A stretch of DNA of 64,000 nt from Pseudomonas frederiksbergensis (GCF_035751725.1 NZ_CP142104.1:5642001-5706000); one strand, 5' to 3'. Counted from the first letter of the stretch, positions 25,062-36,416 are shown. Numbers and translations: made by a program. The notes: generated from the letters alone by a model not told the origin.

Positions 25062-27470
25062 ATGAAACGCACCCTCGTCGCCTTCCTGTCGCTGATCGTC
25101 ACCGCAATCATCGTCGCGGGCGGCTACCTCTACAGCAAGCAGCCCACCCGCCAGGGCACGGTGCAGTTGGAGGGGCTGCAAGGCTCGGTGACGGTGCGCT
25201 ACGACGAGCGCGGCGTGCCGCATATCCGCGCCGAGAACGAAACCGACCTGTATCGTGCGCTGGGTTATGTCCACGCCCAGGACCGGCTGTTCCAGATGGA
25301 AATCATGCGCCGCCTCGCCCGGGGCGAGCTGGCCGAGATCCTCGGGCCCAAGCTGCTCGACACCGACAAGCTGATGCGCAGCCTGCGCATCCGCGAGCGC
25401 GCCGCCAGTTACGTCGCCGAGCAGGATCGACAATCGCCGGCCTGGATCGCGACGCAGGCATACCTGGACGGCATCAACACCTATCAGCAAACCCACACGC
25501 GGCCGCTGGAGTTCGACGTGCTGGGCATTCCCAAGCGTCCCTTCACCGCCGAAGACACCGCCAGCATTGTCGGCTACATGGCCTACAGCTTCGCCGCTGC
25601 CTTTCGCACCGAACCCTTGTTGAGCTACGTGCGCGACAAACTCGGCACCGATTACCTGAACATCTTCGACCTTGACTGGCAGCCCCAAGGTGTCCTGCCG
25701 CAGAGCCCTGCAAGCGCTCCGGCACTCACCGCCCTCGATTGGAAAGACCTCAACGCACTCGCACGCCTGAGCGAACAGGCCTTGGCCGACAACGGCCTGC
25801 CGCAGTTCGAAGGCAGCAACGCCTGGGCGGTCTCCGGCAGCCGCACCCAAAGCGGCAAGCCCTTGCTGGCGGGCGATCCGCATATCCGCTTTTCAGCGCC
25901 GTCGGTGTGGTACGAGGCGCACCTTTCGGCGCCGGGGTTCGAACTCTACGGCCAGTACCAGGCCCTGATGCCGTTCGCCTCGCTGGGCGTGAACAAGGAC
26001 TTCGGCTGGAGCATCACCATGTTCCAGAACGACGACCTGGACCTGATCGCCGAAAAGATCAACCCGGACAACCCCGAACAGATCTGGTACCGCGACCAGT
26101 GGGTGGACATGACCCGCAGCGAACAGCAGATCGCCGTCAAGGGCCAGGCCCCGGTGACACTGGTGCTGCGCCAGTCACCTCACGGCCCGATCGTCAATGA
26201 TGCCCTCGGCGCCAATGCCGGCAAGACCCCGATCGCCATGTGGTGGGGGTTCCTGGAAAGCCGCAATCCGATCCTCGAGGCGTTCTACCAGCTTAATCGT
26301 GCCGACACCTTGGCCAAGGCCAGGGGCGCGTCGACCAAGATCCATGCGCCGGGCCTGAATGTGGTCTGGGCCAATGCCAAGGGCGATATCGGCTGGTGGG
26401 CCGCGGCGCAATTGCCCAAGCGGCCGGCCGGCGTGAAGCCAGGCTTCATTCTCGACGGCAGCAGCGCCGAAGCGCAAAAGGACGGCTTCTATCCGTTCAG
26501 CAGCAACCCCCAGGAAGAAAACCCGGCCAGGGGCTACGTCCTCTCGGCGAATTTCCAGCCGGTGGCGGCCAGCGGGATCGAGATCCCCGGCTACTACAAC
26601 CTCGCCGACCGGGGCCAGCAACTCGATCTGCAACTGAGCGACAAACAGGCCAAATGGGACATCCAGACCACCCAGAAACTGCAACTGGGTACTACCACCG
26701 CCTATGGCCCGCGTATGCTCGCGCCCTTGCTGCCGATATTGCGCGAAACGGCCAGCGACCCGCAGGAGCGCAAATGGGTCGAGCAATTGGCCCAGTGGAA
26801 GGGTGACTACCCACTGGATTCCGTCAGCGCCACGCTGTTCAACCAATTTCTGTATGACTTGGCCAACACGGCCCTGCGCGATGAACTGGGCGATGGGTTC
26901 TTCGAAACCGCACTATCGACCCGGGCCATCGACGCCGCGCTGCCACGCCTGGCGGCCACGAAGGACTCGCCGTGGTGGGATGACCGCTCGACGCTGGGCA
27001 CCGAAACCCGCACCGACACGGTGATGAAGGCCTGGGGAAGAACCCTCGCTCACCTGAAGGCGACACTGGGGGACGACCCCTCCCAATGGCAGTGGGGCCA
27101 AGCGCACACCCTGGCCCATGGGCATCCCCTGGGTCAGCAGAAGCCGCTGGATCGGATCTTCAACGTCGGCCCGTTCGCGGCTCCGGGCACCCATGAAGTA
27201 CCGAACAACCTTTCGGCCAAGATCGGCCCTGCGCCGTGGCCCGTGACGTACGGCCCTTCGACCCGGCGCATCATCGACTTCGCCGACCCGACCCACAGCG
27301 TCACCATCAACCCGGTCGGCCAGAGCGGCGTACCGTTCGACAAGCACTACGAGGACCAGGCCGAAGCCTACATCGAAGGGCTGTATCACCAGGCGCACCT
27401 GGCCGAGGAAGAGGTCACCGCCAACACCCGCGGCACCTTGAAGTTGCTGCCCGCCAGGGTCGAGCCCTAA
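25062..27470 (+). CDS. hacB: Penicillin-acylase-family amidase, HacB-like acyl-homoserine lactone acylase
   Basis: 802 residues. N-terminal hydrophobic segment (TLVAFLSLIVTAIIVAGGYLY) for periplasmic export; Ntn-hydrolase precursor with the autocleavage/nucleophile site GSNAW at 251-255 (Ser252), giving alpha and beta chains. Alpha-chain hallmarks GVPHIRAENETDLYRALGYVHAQDR and beta-chain DPHIRFSAPSVWYEAHL are present. In P. aeruginosa the AHL acylase gene hacB (PA0305) is next to spuH, the same neighbourhood as here, which is why this name is preferred over quiP or pvdQ. Expected role is hydrolysis of N-acyl side chains; lactone specificity is inferred. Confidence 0.78.
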   Translation: MKRTLVAFLSLIVTAIIVAGGYLYSKQPTRQGTVQLEGLQGSVTVRYDERGVPHIRAENETDLYRALGYVHAQDRLFQMEIMRRLARGELAEILGPKLLDTDKLMRSLRIRERAASYVAEQDRQSPAWIATQAYLDGINTYQQTHTRPLEFDVLGIPKRPFTAEDTASIVGYMAYSFAAAFRTEPLLSYVRDKLGTDYLNIFDLDWQPQGVLPQSPASAPALTALDWKDLNALARLSEQALADNGLPQFEGSNAWAVSGSRTQSGKPLLAGDPHIRFSAPSVWYEAHLSAPGFELYGQYQALMPFASLGVNKDFGWSITMFQNDDLDLIAEKINPDNPEQIWYRDQWVDMTRSEQQIAVKGQAPVTLVLRQSPHGPIVNDALGANAGKTPIAMWWGFLESRNPILEAFYQLNRADTLAKARGASTKIHAPGLNVVWANAKGDIGWWAAAQLPKRPAGVKPGFILDGSSAEAQKDGFYPFSSNPQEENPARGYVLSANFQPVAASGIEIPGYYNLADRGQQLDLQLSDKQAKWDIQTTQKLQLGTTTAYGPRMLAPLLPILRETASDPQERKWVEQLAQWKGDYPLDSVSATLFNQFLYDLANTALRDELGDGFFETALSTRAIDAALPRLAATKDSPWWDDRSTLGTETRTDTVMKAWGRTLAHLKATLGDDPSQWQWGQAHTLAHGHPLGQQKPLDRIFNVGPFAAPGTHEVPNNLSAKIGPAPWPVTYGPSTRRIIDFADPTHSVTINPVGQSGVPFDKHYEDQAEAYIEGLYHQAHLAEEEVTANTRGTLKLLPARVEP

Positions 27471-27567
27471 GCCTCGCGTGAGTATTTGTTTAAAAGACAG
27501 CCTTGGACATCATTGATGGGCAAGACTGCAACGGTCCCACCTCGTTCATCACAATGGAGTCGATGCA

Positions 27568-27909
27568 ATGTTCAATAACTGGTCCGAACTGCTGCCCACC
27601 ATCAAGAGCGCCTTTGGCGCCCTGGGCAAAAGCAACCCGAAAATGGTCGAGGCCTACACCGCCCTGGGTAAGGCCGCGGCCGACAACGACGTGCTCGATG
27701 CCAAGACCCGCGAGCTGATCTCCATCGCCGTTGCGATTACGACACGTTGTGACGGCTGCATCGGCGTACACACCGACGCCGCCATCAAGGCCGGCGCTAC
27801 CCGCGAAGAGATCGCCGCCACCCTGGCGACAGCGGTCTCGCTGAATGCCGGCGCGGCTTATATTTATTCGCTGCGGGCGCTGGAGGCCCATGACGCGCTG
27901 AAGAAGTGA
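27568..27909 (+). CDS. Carboxymuconolactone-decarboxylase/AhpD-like protein
   Basis: 113 residues, all-helical CMD family. The AhpD-type redox motif C-x-x-C (TTRCDGCIGVHTDAAIKAGA) with the downstream His is present near residues 58-65, so a thiol-disulfide or alkylhydroperoxidase-type role is likelier than a decarboxylase. A GGAG site precedes the ATG. Stands alone after hacB; a REPIN follows at 27962. Confidence 0.88.
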   Translation: MFNNWSELLPTIKSAFGALGKSNPKMVEAYTALGKAAADNDVLDAKTRELISIAVAITTRCDGCIGVHTDAAIKAGATREEIAATLATAVSLNAGAAYIYSLRALEAHDALKK

Positions 27910-27961
27910 AGGGCGAATAACCCCGCAGGCCGCTATCGCGTTTGCAGGCGACAAAAACACC

Positions 27962-28052
27962 TGTGGGAGAGCTTGCTCGCGAAAGCGGTGTATCGGCCAA
28001 CATGAATGTTGAACGTACTGCCGTCTTCGCGAGCAAGCTCGCTCTCCCTGTG
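27962..28052. repeat. REPIN between convergent genes
   Basis: Two REP copies face each other: GGGAGAGCTTGCTCGCGAA on the left and its near reverse complement TTCGCGAGCAAGCTCGCTCTCC on the right, with a small palindrome CAACAT-GA-ATGTTG in the middle (27998-28011). It lies between convergent genes and could stabilise or end both transcripts. Confidence 0.85.
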
Positions 28053-28056
28053 TCGG

Positions 28057-28944
28057 TCAGACCGACGCGGTATCGGCTCGGCGGACTTCCGGTTGTTTCC
28101 AGGAATCGGCGGCGCTTTCCTCGATGGCTTGCTGGATCGCTCGCTTGCGGTTCTCTTCGGCGCGGCGGCTGAAGTACCAGACCAGGAAAGTCACCAGGGA
28201 CACCGCCAACAGGATCAGGCTCGCCACGGCGTTGATTTCCGGTTTCACACCCAGGCGTACCGCCGAGAAGACTTCCATCGGCAAGGTCGTCGAACCAGGG
28301 CCGGAAACGAAGCTTGCCAGCACCAGGTCGTCCAGCGACAACGCGAACGACATCATGCCGCCCGCCGCCAGCGACGGCGCGATCATCGGAATGGTGATCA
28401 GGAAGAATACCTTCCACGGCCGCGCACCGAGGTCCATGGCCGCTTCTTCGATGGACAGGTCCAGCTCACGCAAGCGCGCTGACACCACGACCGCCACATA
28501 GGCTGCGCAGAACGTGGTGTGGGCGATCCAGATCGTGACGATGCCACGCTCCTGGGGCCAACCGATCATCTGCGCCATGGCCACGAACAGCAGCAGCAAC
28601 GACAGGCCAGTGATTACTTCCGGCATTACCAGCGGCGCGGTGACCAGGCCGCCGAACAGCGTGCGGCCCTTGAAGTGGGTGATGCGGGTCAGCACGAAGG
28701 CCGCCAGCGTGCCCAGGGCCACCGCGGCAATCGCCGTGTAGCAGGCGATTTCCAGCGAGCGCATTACCGAGCCCATCAATTGGCTGTTGTCCAGTAGGCC
28801 GACGTACCACTTGACCGACCAGCCGCCCCACACCGTCACCAGCTTCGAGGCGTTGAACGAGTAGATCACCAGGATCAGCATCGGCGCGTAGATGAACAGC
28901 AGACCCAGCACCAGCATCAGGCTTGAAAAACTGAAGCGCTTCAT
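28057..28944 (-). CDS. spuH: Polyamine ABC transporter permease SpuH (PotC-like)
   Basis: 295 residues, six membrane helices, with the inner-membrane permease EAA loop EEAAMDLGARPWKVFFLITIP at about 180-200. It pairs with SpuG as the channel of the putrescine/spermidine importer. Starts in a 4-base overlap with spuG. Last gene of spuABCDEFGH. Confidence 0.92.
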   Translation of the reverse strand: MKRFSFSSLMLVLGLLFIYAPMLILVIYSFNASKLVTVWGGWSVKWYVGLLDNSQLMGSVMRSLEIACYTAIAAVALGTLAAFVLTRITHFKGRTLFGGLVTAPLVMPEVITGLSLLLLFVAMAQMIGWPQERGIVTIWIAHTTFCAAYVAVVVSARLRELDLSIEEAAMDLGARPWKVFFLITIPMIAPSLAAGGMMSFALSLDDLVLASFVSGPGSTTLPMEVFSAVRLGVKPEINAVASLILLAVSLVTFLVWYFSRRAEENRKRAIQQAIEESAADSWKQPEVRRADTASV

Positions 28945-29861
28945 TCCTTGCCCTCCATTTCCTTGGCCTGACTGCGGTTGAACAGGATGATGGGCACGAT
29001 CAGGATCGCCAGCATCACCACCGCCAGGGCGGATGCCACCGGCCAGTCACGGTTGTTGAAGAATTCCTGCCACAGCACTTTGCCGATCATCAGGGTTTCC
29101 GGGCCGCCCAGCAGTTCCGGGATCACGAATTCGCCCACCACCGGGATGAACACCAGCATGCAGCCGGCGATGATGCCGTTCTTGGACAGCGGCACGGTGA
29201 TTTTCCAGAAGCTGTTGAAGGTGCTCGAACCCAGGTCCGACGCGGCTTCCAACAGGCTGGCGTCATGCTTCACCAGGTTGGCGTACAACGGCAGGATCAT
29301 GAACGGCAGGTAGGAATAAACCACGCCGATGTAGACCGCCAGGTTGGTATTGAGGATTTGCAGCGGCTCGCTGATCCAGCCCATGCTCATCAGAAAGCCA
29401 TTGAGCAAGCCGTTGTTGCTGAGGATGCCCATCCACGCGTAGACACGGATCAGGATCGCGGTCCAGGTCGGCATCATGATCAGCAGCACCAGCACCGTCT
29501 GCATCTCTTTGCGGGCGTTGGCGATGCCGTAGGCCATCGGGTAGCCGATCAGCAGGCACAGGGCGGTGCTGATCAGGGCCATTTTCAGCGAGCCGAGGTA
29601 GGCGGCGATGTACAGATCGTCCTCGCTCAGCAACACATAGTTGGCGAGGTTGAGCAGCACTTGCAGCTTCTGGTCGACGTAGCTGTAGATCTCGGTGTAC
29701 GGCGGGATCGCCACGTCGGCTTCGGCGAAGCTGATCTTCAGGACAATGAAGAACGGCAGCATGAAGAACAGGAACAGCCAGACGAAGGGCACCCCGATGA
29801 CCAACTGGCGGCCACCGGGCGTTATTCGGGCGAGTCGGCGTTTGAGTTTGCGCATGTTCAT
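28941..29861 (-). CDS. spuG: Polyamine ABC transporter permease SpuG (PotB-like)
   Basis: 306 residues with six predicted membrane helices and the EAA loop LLEAASDLGSSTFNSFWKIT near 205-225. Heterodimer partner of SpuH. Overlaps spuF by 4 bases and spuH by 4 bases. Confidence 0.92.
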   Translation of the reverse strand: MNMRKLKRRLARITPGGRQLVIGVPFVWLFLFFMLPFFIVLKISFAEADVAIPPYTEIYSYVDQKLQVLLNLANYVLLSEDDLYIAAYLGSLKMALISTALCLLIGYPMAYGIANARKEMQTVLVLLIMMPTWTAILIRVYAWMGILSNNGLLNGFLMSMGWISEPLQILNTNLAVYIGVVYSYLPFMILPLYANLVKHDASLLEAASDLGSSTFNSFWKITVPLSKNGIIAGCMLVFIPVVGEFVIPELLGGPETLMIGKVLWQEFFNNRDWPVASALAVVMLAILIVPIILFNRSQAKEMEGKE

Positions 29862-31000
29862 GAGCGAAGCACCACGCCGCTGTCATCTTCCCACCAGACG
29901 AACACCTGGTCGCCCCAGGTCGGACGCTGGCCACGGCGCTCGGCGTTGGCCACGAACGACTGCACCAGCTTGCCACTCGGCAATTCGACGTAGAACACCG
30001 AGTGGCCGCCCAGGTAGGCGATGTCGTGGACTTTGCCGCTGGACCAGTTGTGCTCGCAGGTCGGCTGTTCGGGAGTGACCAGCAGTTTTTCCGGGCGAAT
30101 AGCGTAGGTCACGGACTTGTCCTGCACCGAGGTGCTGATGCCGTGACCGACGTAGATGTCGCGGTCCAGGTCTTTGCAGGTCAGCACCGCGTGGCCCTCG
30201 GCGTCGTCCACCACTTCGGTCTCGAAGATGTTGACGTTGCCGATGAATTCACAGACCAGGCGACTGGTCGGGGTCTCGTAGATGTCGATCGGGCTGCCGA
30301 TCTGGGCGATCCAGCCCAGGTGCATGATCGCGATGCGCTCGGCCATGGTCATGGCCTCTTCCTGGTCGTGGGTCACCATGACGCAGGTGACGCCGACCCG
30401 TTCGATGATCTCCACCAGTTCAAGCTGCATTTGCGAGCGCAGCTTCTTGTCCAGGGCGCCCATCGGCTCGTCGAGCAGCAACAGCTTCGGCCGCTTGGCC
30501 AGGGAACGGGCCAGGGCCACGCGCTGGCGCTGGCCGCCGGAGAGCTGGTGCGGCTTGCGCTTGGCGTACTGGCTCATCTGCACCAGCTTGAGCATCTCGG
30601 CCACGCGGGCGTCGATCTCGGCCTTGGGGATCTTGTCCTGTTGCAGGCCGAAAGCGATGTTCTGTGCCACGGTCATGTGGGGGAACAAGGCATAGGACTG
30701 GAACATCATGTTGATCGGCCGCTCATAGGGCGGCATGTCGGTGATGTCCACGCCGTCGAGGAAAATCCGCCCCTCCGTGGGCCGCTCGAAACCTGCCAGC
30801 ATGCGCAGCAAGGTGGATTTGCCCGATCCCGAACCGCCGAGCAAGGCAAAGATCTCGCCTTTCTTGATTTCCAGGGACACATCGTCCACGGCAATCGTCT
30901 CGTCGAACTTCTTCGTGACCCGGTCGATCTTGACCAGCACCTGCTTGGGTGTCTGGTCGCCCTCGAGGGCTTTCTTATAGGCGCCGGAGGCAACTGCCAT
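29858..31000 (-). CDS. spuF: Polyamine ABC transporter ATPase SpuF (PotA-like)
   Basis: 380 residues. Walker A GGSGSGKST near 55, signature LSGGQRQRVALARSL near 155, Walker B LLLLDEPMGALDKKLR near 172, and a C-terminal TOBE-type regulatory domain (about 300-375). Powers import through SpuG/SpuH. It lies 71 bases downstream of spuE; that gap carries no strong terminator. Confidence 0.94.
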   Translation of the reverse strand: MAVASGAYKKALEGDQTPKQVLVKIDRVTKKFDETIAVDDVSLEIKKGEIFALLGGSGSGKSTLLRMLAGFERPTEGRIFLDGVDITDMPPYERPINMMFQSYALFPHMTVAQNIAFGLQQDKIPKAEIDARVAEMLKLVQMSQYAKRKPHQLSGGQRQRVALARSLAKRPKLLLLDEPMGALDKKLRSQMQLELVEIIERVGVTCVMVTHDQEEAMTMAERIAIMHLGWIAQIGSPIDIYETPTSRLVCEFIGNVNIFETEVVDDAEGHAVLTCKDLDRDIYVGHGISTSVQDKSVTYAIRPEKLLVTPEQPTCEHNWSSGKVHDIAYLGGHSVFYVELPSGKLVQSFVANAERRGQRPTWGDQVFVWWEDDSGVVLRS

Positions 31001-31071
31001 TTACGAAACTCCCACAAAATTTGCAGCTCGCCCAAGACGGGCGAACCTTATAAAAGTTAGAGCGCTTAACG

Positions 31072-32181
<1,110 letters not shown>

Positions 32182-32353
32182 TTAAATAGTTGGGCCCAAG
32201 TTGCCCCCGTTGCCGGGTCACGATGTGCCCTGCAACAAAACCGGCGCGCAACTTACCCTCGATAAACCGATCCAGCAAAACTTTTAATTATTTAATTGCT
32301 CCGGTTGACGCCGTCGCGGGGGCGGCGAAAACCGGAGCGTATTTCAAGCCGGC

Positions 32354-33466
32354 TTATTTACCGGATTTGATCTTGGTCCAGCTGCGGGTCAGGATCCGCT
32401 GGGTGGCCGACGGCAAGTCGGCGATGGCGTACAGCTTGGCCTTCACTTCGTCCGATGGATAGATGCTCGGGTCACCAGAGATTTCCTTGTCCACCAGCGG
32501 GGTGGCAGCCTTGTTGCCGTTCGGGAAACGCACGTTGTCGGTAATCTCCGCCATGATTTCCGGCTGCATGATGAAGTTCATCCACTTGTAGGCGGCTTCG
32601 ACGTTTTCAGCATCCTTCGGAATGGCAACCATGTCGTAGAACGAACCGGCACCTTCCTTCGGAATGGTGTAGGCCACTTTCACCTTGCCGCCAGCCTCGG
32701 CCGCACGGCTCTTGGACTGCTCGATATCACCCGAGTAACCCACGGCCACGCAGATGTTGCCGTTGGCCAGGTCCGAGATGTATTTGGAAGAGTGGAAGTA
32801 ACCGATCGATGGGCGCAGCTTGAGGAACAGTGCTTCGGCTTCAGCCAGTTGCTTCTTGTCCTGGCTGTCGGTCGGGTAACCGAGGTAATGCAGGGCCACC
32901 GGAATCATTTCGGTTGGCGAATCGAGGAAGCTCACACCGCAGCTCTTGAGCTTGGCGATGTTCTCCGGCTTGAGCAGGGTGTCCCAGGAATCGATCTTGT
33001 CGACGCCCAACGCGGCCTTGACCTTCTCGGGGTTGTAACCAATGCCGATGGTGCCCCACATGTAAGGGAAGGCGTGTTTGTTGCCCTGGTCGCTGGCATC
33101 GCCGACAGCCTTGAGCAAGTCGGTGTCCAGGTTCTTCCAGTTCGGCAGCTTCGACTTGTCCAGCTCTTGGTAGACGCCGGCCTTGATCTGCTTGGCGAGG
33201 AAGTTGTTCGACGGCACTACGACGTCATAGCCAGACTTGCCGGCCAGCAACTTGGCTTCCAGCGTCTCGTTGCTGTCGAACACGTCGTAGACGACCTTGA
33301 TCCCGGTTTCCTTCTCGAACTTGGCGACCGTGTCCGGCGCGATGTAGTCGGACCAGTTATAGACGTGCAGTACTTTGTCGTCCGCCTGGACGGCGCCCGC
33401 CATCACGCCCATCAGGGACATGGCGAGGAGGGTCTTGCCAGCGATCTTCATACCTAATGCCTTCAT
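32354..33466 (-). CDS. spuD: Periplasmic putrescine-type binding protein SpuD (PotF family)
   Basis: 370 residues with a signal peptide ending near AVQA-D. About two-thirds similar to the next gene product ([34 protein letters not shown]). The pocket stretch [12 protein letters not shown] has Phe at the position of Trp in SpuE, as in putrescine-binding SpuD. ATG at 33466 has GGAG upstream; an ATG five codons later is possible. 184 bases without features separate it from spuE and 169 from spuC. Confidence 0.9.
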   Translation of the reverse strand: MKALGMKIAGKTLLAMSLMGVMAGAVQADDKVLHVYNWSDYIAPDTVAKFEKETGIKVVYDVFDSNETLEAKLLAGKSGYDVVVPSNNFLAKQIKAGVYQELDKSKLPNWKNLDTDLLKAVGDASDQGNKHAFPYMWGTIGIGYNPEKVKAALGVDKIDSWDTLLKPENIAKLKSCGVSFLDSPTEMIPVALHYLGYPTDSQDKKQLAEAEALFLKLRPSIGYFHSSKYISDLANGNICVAVGYSGDIEQSKSRAAEAGGKVKVAYTIPKEGAGSFYDMVAIPKDAENVEAAYKWMNFIMQPEIMAEITDNVRFPNGNKAATPLVDKEISGDPSIYPSDEVKAKLYAIADLPSATQRILTRSWTKIKSGK

Positions 33467-33635
33467 GAAAAAATGCTCCAGTTATTCTTCTTAGCCACAG
33501 TTCAGTAGCCGACTCTCTGGCAACTTGAACAGCTGCGGTAGTCTGGCAAGTTACAGGGCAGGCTTTCAACCAAAGCCCAGTCTTTTGTTCATGCCGGGCG
33601 AGGCCCATGCCGGCACCTCGCTCAGAGCCTAGCAC

Positions 33636-35000
33636 TTAGCCCTGTAACGCACTGAGCGTCAGGTCCAGGCAATGCCGCGCCTTGGTCACCAACTCGTCGA
33701 TCTCGGCCTTGCTGATCACCAGCGGCGGCGCAATGATCATCGTGTCCCCCACCGCGCGCATGATCAGGCCGTTATCGAAGCAGAACTGCCGGCAGATCAT
33801 GCCCACGCCTTTGCCTTCATAGCGTTTGCGCGTGGCCTTGTCCTGCACCAGCTCGATCGCCCCCAGCAAGCCGACACCGCGCACTTCACCCACCAGCGGA
33901 TGATCGTTCAGTTCCCGCAGGCGTTGCTGCAAATAGGGTGCCGTTTCGCCGTGGACACGCTCGATGATCTTTTCTTCGCGCAGGATGCGGATGTTTTCCA
34001 GGGCCACTGCGGCGGCGACGGGGTGACCGGAGTAAGTGAAACCATGGTTGAAATCACCACCCTCGTTGAGCACCTCGACCACATCGTCGCGCACGATCAG
34101 GCCGCCCATGGGGATGTAGCCGGAGGTCAGGCCCTTGGCGATGGTCATCATGTGCGGTTTCAACCCGTAAAAGTCGGTACCGAACCACTCACCGGTACGC
34201 CCGAAACCACAGATGACTTCGTCGGCCACGAACAGGATGTCGTACTTGGCGAGGATTTCCTTCATGCGCGGCCAGTAGCTGTCCGGCGGCACGATCACAC
34301 CGCCGGCGCCCTGGATCGGCTCGGCGATGAACGCGCCGACATTGTCCACGCCGATCTCTAGGATCTTCTCTTCCAACTGGTTCGCCGCCCAGATGCCGAA
34401 CTCTTCAGGGCTCATGTCGCCGCCTTCACCGAACCAGTACGGTTGGGCGATGTGGACGATGCCCGGGATCGGCAGGTCGCCTTGCTCGTGCATATACGTC
34501 ATGCCACCCAGGCTCGCGCCGGCGACGGTCGAACCGTGATAACCGTTCTTGCGGCTGATGATGACTTTCTTGTTCGGCTGGCCCTTGATCGCCCAGTAGT
34601 GGCGGACCATGCGCAACATGGTGTCGTTGCCTTCCGAGCCGGAGCCGGTGAAGAACACGTGGTTCATGCCTTCCGGGGCGATATCGGCGATGGCCTTGGA
34701 CAATTCCAGTACCGGCGGGTGGGCGGTCTGGAAGAACAGGTTGTAGTACGGCAGCTCCCGCATTTGCTGGCTGGCGGCGTCCGCCAGTTCATCGCGGCCA
34801 TAGCCGACGGCCACGCACCACAGGCCGGCCATGCCGTCGAGGATCTTGTTGCCTTCACTGTCCCAGAGGTACACGCCCTTGGCGTGGGTGATGATGCGCG
34901 GGCCTTTCTCTTTGAGCTGTTTGAAATCGCTGAACGGCGCCAGGTGGTGATCGTTGCTCAAGGCCTGCCATTCACGGGTTTGCGGGTTGTTGCGGGTCAT
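33636..35000 (-). CDS. spuC: Putrescine:pyruvate aminotransferase SpuC
   Basis: 454 residues, class III PLP aminotransferase. FFTGSGSEGNDTMLRM (cofactor phosphate site, about 115) and DEVICGFGRTGEWFG (about 260) are present; the PLP Lys is in MMTIAKGLTSGYIPMGG near 288. Transfers the amino group of putrescine (and cadaverine) to pyruvate, the first step of the non-glutamylated polyamine pathway. 57 bases downstream of spuB. Confidence 0.93.
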   Translation of the reverse strand: MTRNNPQTREWQALSNDHHLAPFSDFKQLKEKGPRIITHAKGVYLWDSEGNKILDGMAGLWCVAVGYGRDELADAASQQMRELPYYNLFFQTAHPPVLELSKAIADIAPEGMNHVFFTGSGSEGNDTMLRMVRHYWAIKGQPNKKVIISRKNGYHGSTVAGASLGGMTYMHEQGDLPIPGIVHIAQPYWFGEGGDMSPEEFGIWAANQLEEKILEIGVDNVGAFIAEPIQGAGGVIVPPDSYWPRMKEILAKYDILFVADEVICGFGRTGEWFGTDFYGLKPHMMTIAKGLTSGYIPMGGLIVRDDVVEVLNEGGDFNHGFTYSGHPVAAAVALENIRILREEKIIERVHGETAPYLQQRLRELNDHPLVGEVRGVGLLGAIELVQDKATRKRYEGKGVGMICRQFCFDNGLIMRAVGDTMIIAPPLVISKAEIDELVTKARHCLDLTLSALQG

Positions 35001-35057
35001 GCAAATTCTCCTTTATTCCATTTGGGGGCGGGGCCTGTGGCAGCCCCGCCCGGCGCA

Positions 35058-36416
35058 TCAGACGGCAAAGAGCAGGAATTCCCGCTCCCACGAACTGATG
35101 ACGCGCTTGAAGTTTTCATGCTCGGCCCGCTTGACCGCGACGTAGCCCGTGATGAATTTCTTGCCCAAGTACTTCTCGATGGTGGTGCTGTTCTCCATGC
35201 GCTCCAGGGCATCTTCGATGGTCAGCGGCAGGCGCAGGTTGCGGCGCTCATACCCACGACCCACCACGGGCGCGCTCGGGTTGATGCCTTCGACCATGCC
35301 GATGTAGCCACACAACAGGCTGGCGGCAATCGCCAGGTACGGGTTGGCGTCGGCGCCCGGCAAGCGGTTTTCCACCCGACGGTTCTGCGGCCCGGCATCC
35401 GGCACGCGCAGGCCCACGGTGCGGTTTTCTTCGCCCCACTCCACGTTCACCGGCGCCGAGGTGTCGGGCAGGAAGCGGCGGAAGGAGTTGACGTTGGGCG
35501 CGAACAGCGGCAACAGCTCGGGAATGAATTTCTGCAGGCCACCGATGTGGTGCAGGAACAGGTCGCTCATGGTCCCGTCTTCGTTGGAGAAGACGTTCTT
35601 GCCGGTTTCCTTGTCGATGATGCTCTGGTGCAAGTGCATCGCACTGCCCGGCTCGCCGGTCATGGGCTTGGCCATGAACGTGGCGGCCACGTCGTGCTTG
35701 AGCGCCGCCTCGCGCATGGTGCGCTTGAACACCAGGATCTGATCGGCCAGGGACAGCGCGTCGCCGTGACGGAAATTGATCTCCATCTGCGCGGTGCCGT
35801 CCTCGTGGATCAGCGTATCGAGGTCCAGCTCCTGCAATTCGCACCAGTCATAGACGTCTTCGAACAACGGGTCGAATTCGTTGGCCGCTTCGATCGAGAA
35901 AGACTGGCGACCGGTTTCCGGGCGACCGGAACGACCAATCGGCGGCTGCAGCGGAAAATCCGGGTCGTCGCTGCGCTTGGTCAGGTAGAACTCCATTTCC
36001 GGCGCGACAATCGGCTGCCAGCCCTTGTCTGCGTAGAGCTTGAGCACCTTTTTCAGCACGTTGCGCGGCGACAGCTCGATGGGGTTGCCTTGCTTGTCGT
36101 AGGAGTCATGGATCACTTGTGCGGTGGGCTCGATGGCCCAGGGCACGAGGAAGACTGCGTTTTCGTCCGGGCGGCACATCATGTCGATGTCGGCAGGGTC
36201 GAGCAGTTCGTAATAGATGTCGTCTTCGACATAGTCGCCCGTTACGGTCTGGAGCAGGACGCTCTCGGGCAGGCGCATGCCTTTTTCGGCAATGAACTTG
36301 TTGGTCGGCGAGATCTTGCCCCGGGTGATGCCGGTCAGGTCGCCAATCATGCATTCGACTTCTGTGATCTTGTGGTCTTTCAACCAATCGGTGAGCTGGT
36401 CGAGGTTGTTACTCAT
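35058..36416 (-). CDS. spuB: Glutamylpolyamine synthetase SpuB (glutamine synthetase family)
   Basis: 452 residues, GlnA fold without the adenylylation Tyr region of GlnA. Signature stretches are EMEFYL (metal-binding Glu), FMAKPMTGEPGSAMHLHQS and RRFLPDTSAPVNVEWGEENR. It ligates glutamate to polyamines, opening the gamma-glutamylation route; SpuA removes the glutamyl group later. 40 bases downstream of spuA. Confidence 0.92.
   Translation of the reverse strand: MSNNLDQLTDWLKDHKITEVECMIGDLTGITRGKISPTNKFIAEKGMRLPESVLLQTVTGDYVEDDIYYELLDPADIDMMCRPDENAVFLVPWAIEPTAQVIHDSYDKQGNPIELSPRNVLKKVLKLYADKGWQPIVAPEMEFYLTKRSDDPDFPLQPPIGRSGRPETGRQSFSIEAANEFDPLFEDVYDWCELQELDLDTLIHEDGTAQMEINFRHGDALSLADQILVFKRTMREAALKHDVAATFMAKPMTGEPGSAMHLHQSIIDKETGKNVFSNEDGTMSDLFLHHIGGLQKFIPELLPLFAPNVNSFRRFLPDTSAPVNVEWGEENRTVGLRVPDAGPQNRRVENRLPGADANPYLAIAASLLCGYIGMVEGINPSAPVVGRGYERRNLRLPLTIEDALERMENSTTIEKYLGKKFITGYVAVKRAEHENFKRVISSWEREFLLFAV

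Noticed and set aside
23759..25111. 450-codon antisense open frame over the effector gene
   Set aside because: Typical GC-bias shadow: low-complexity Arg/Gly-rich product, no family match, no Shine-Dalgarno, fully opposite a recognised effector.
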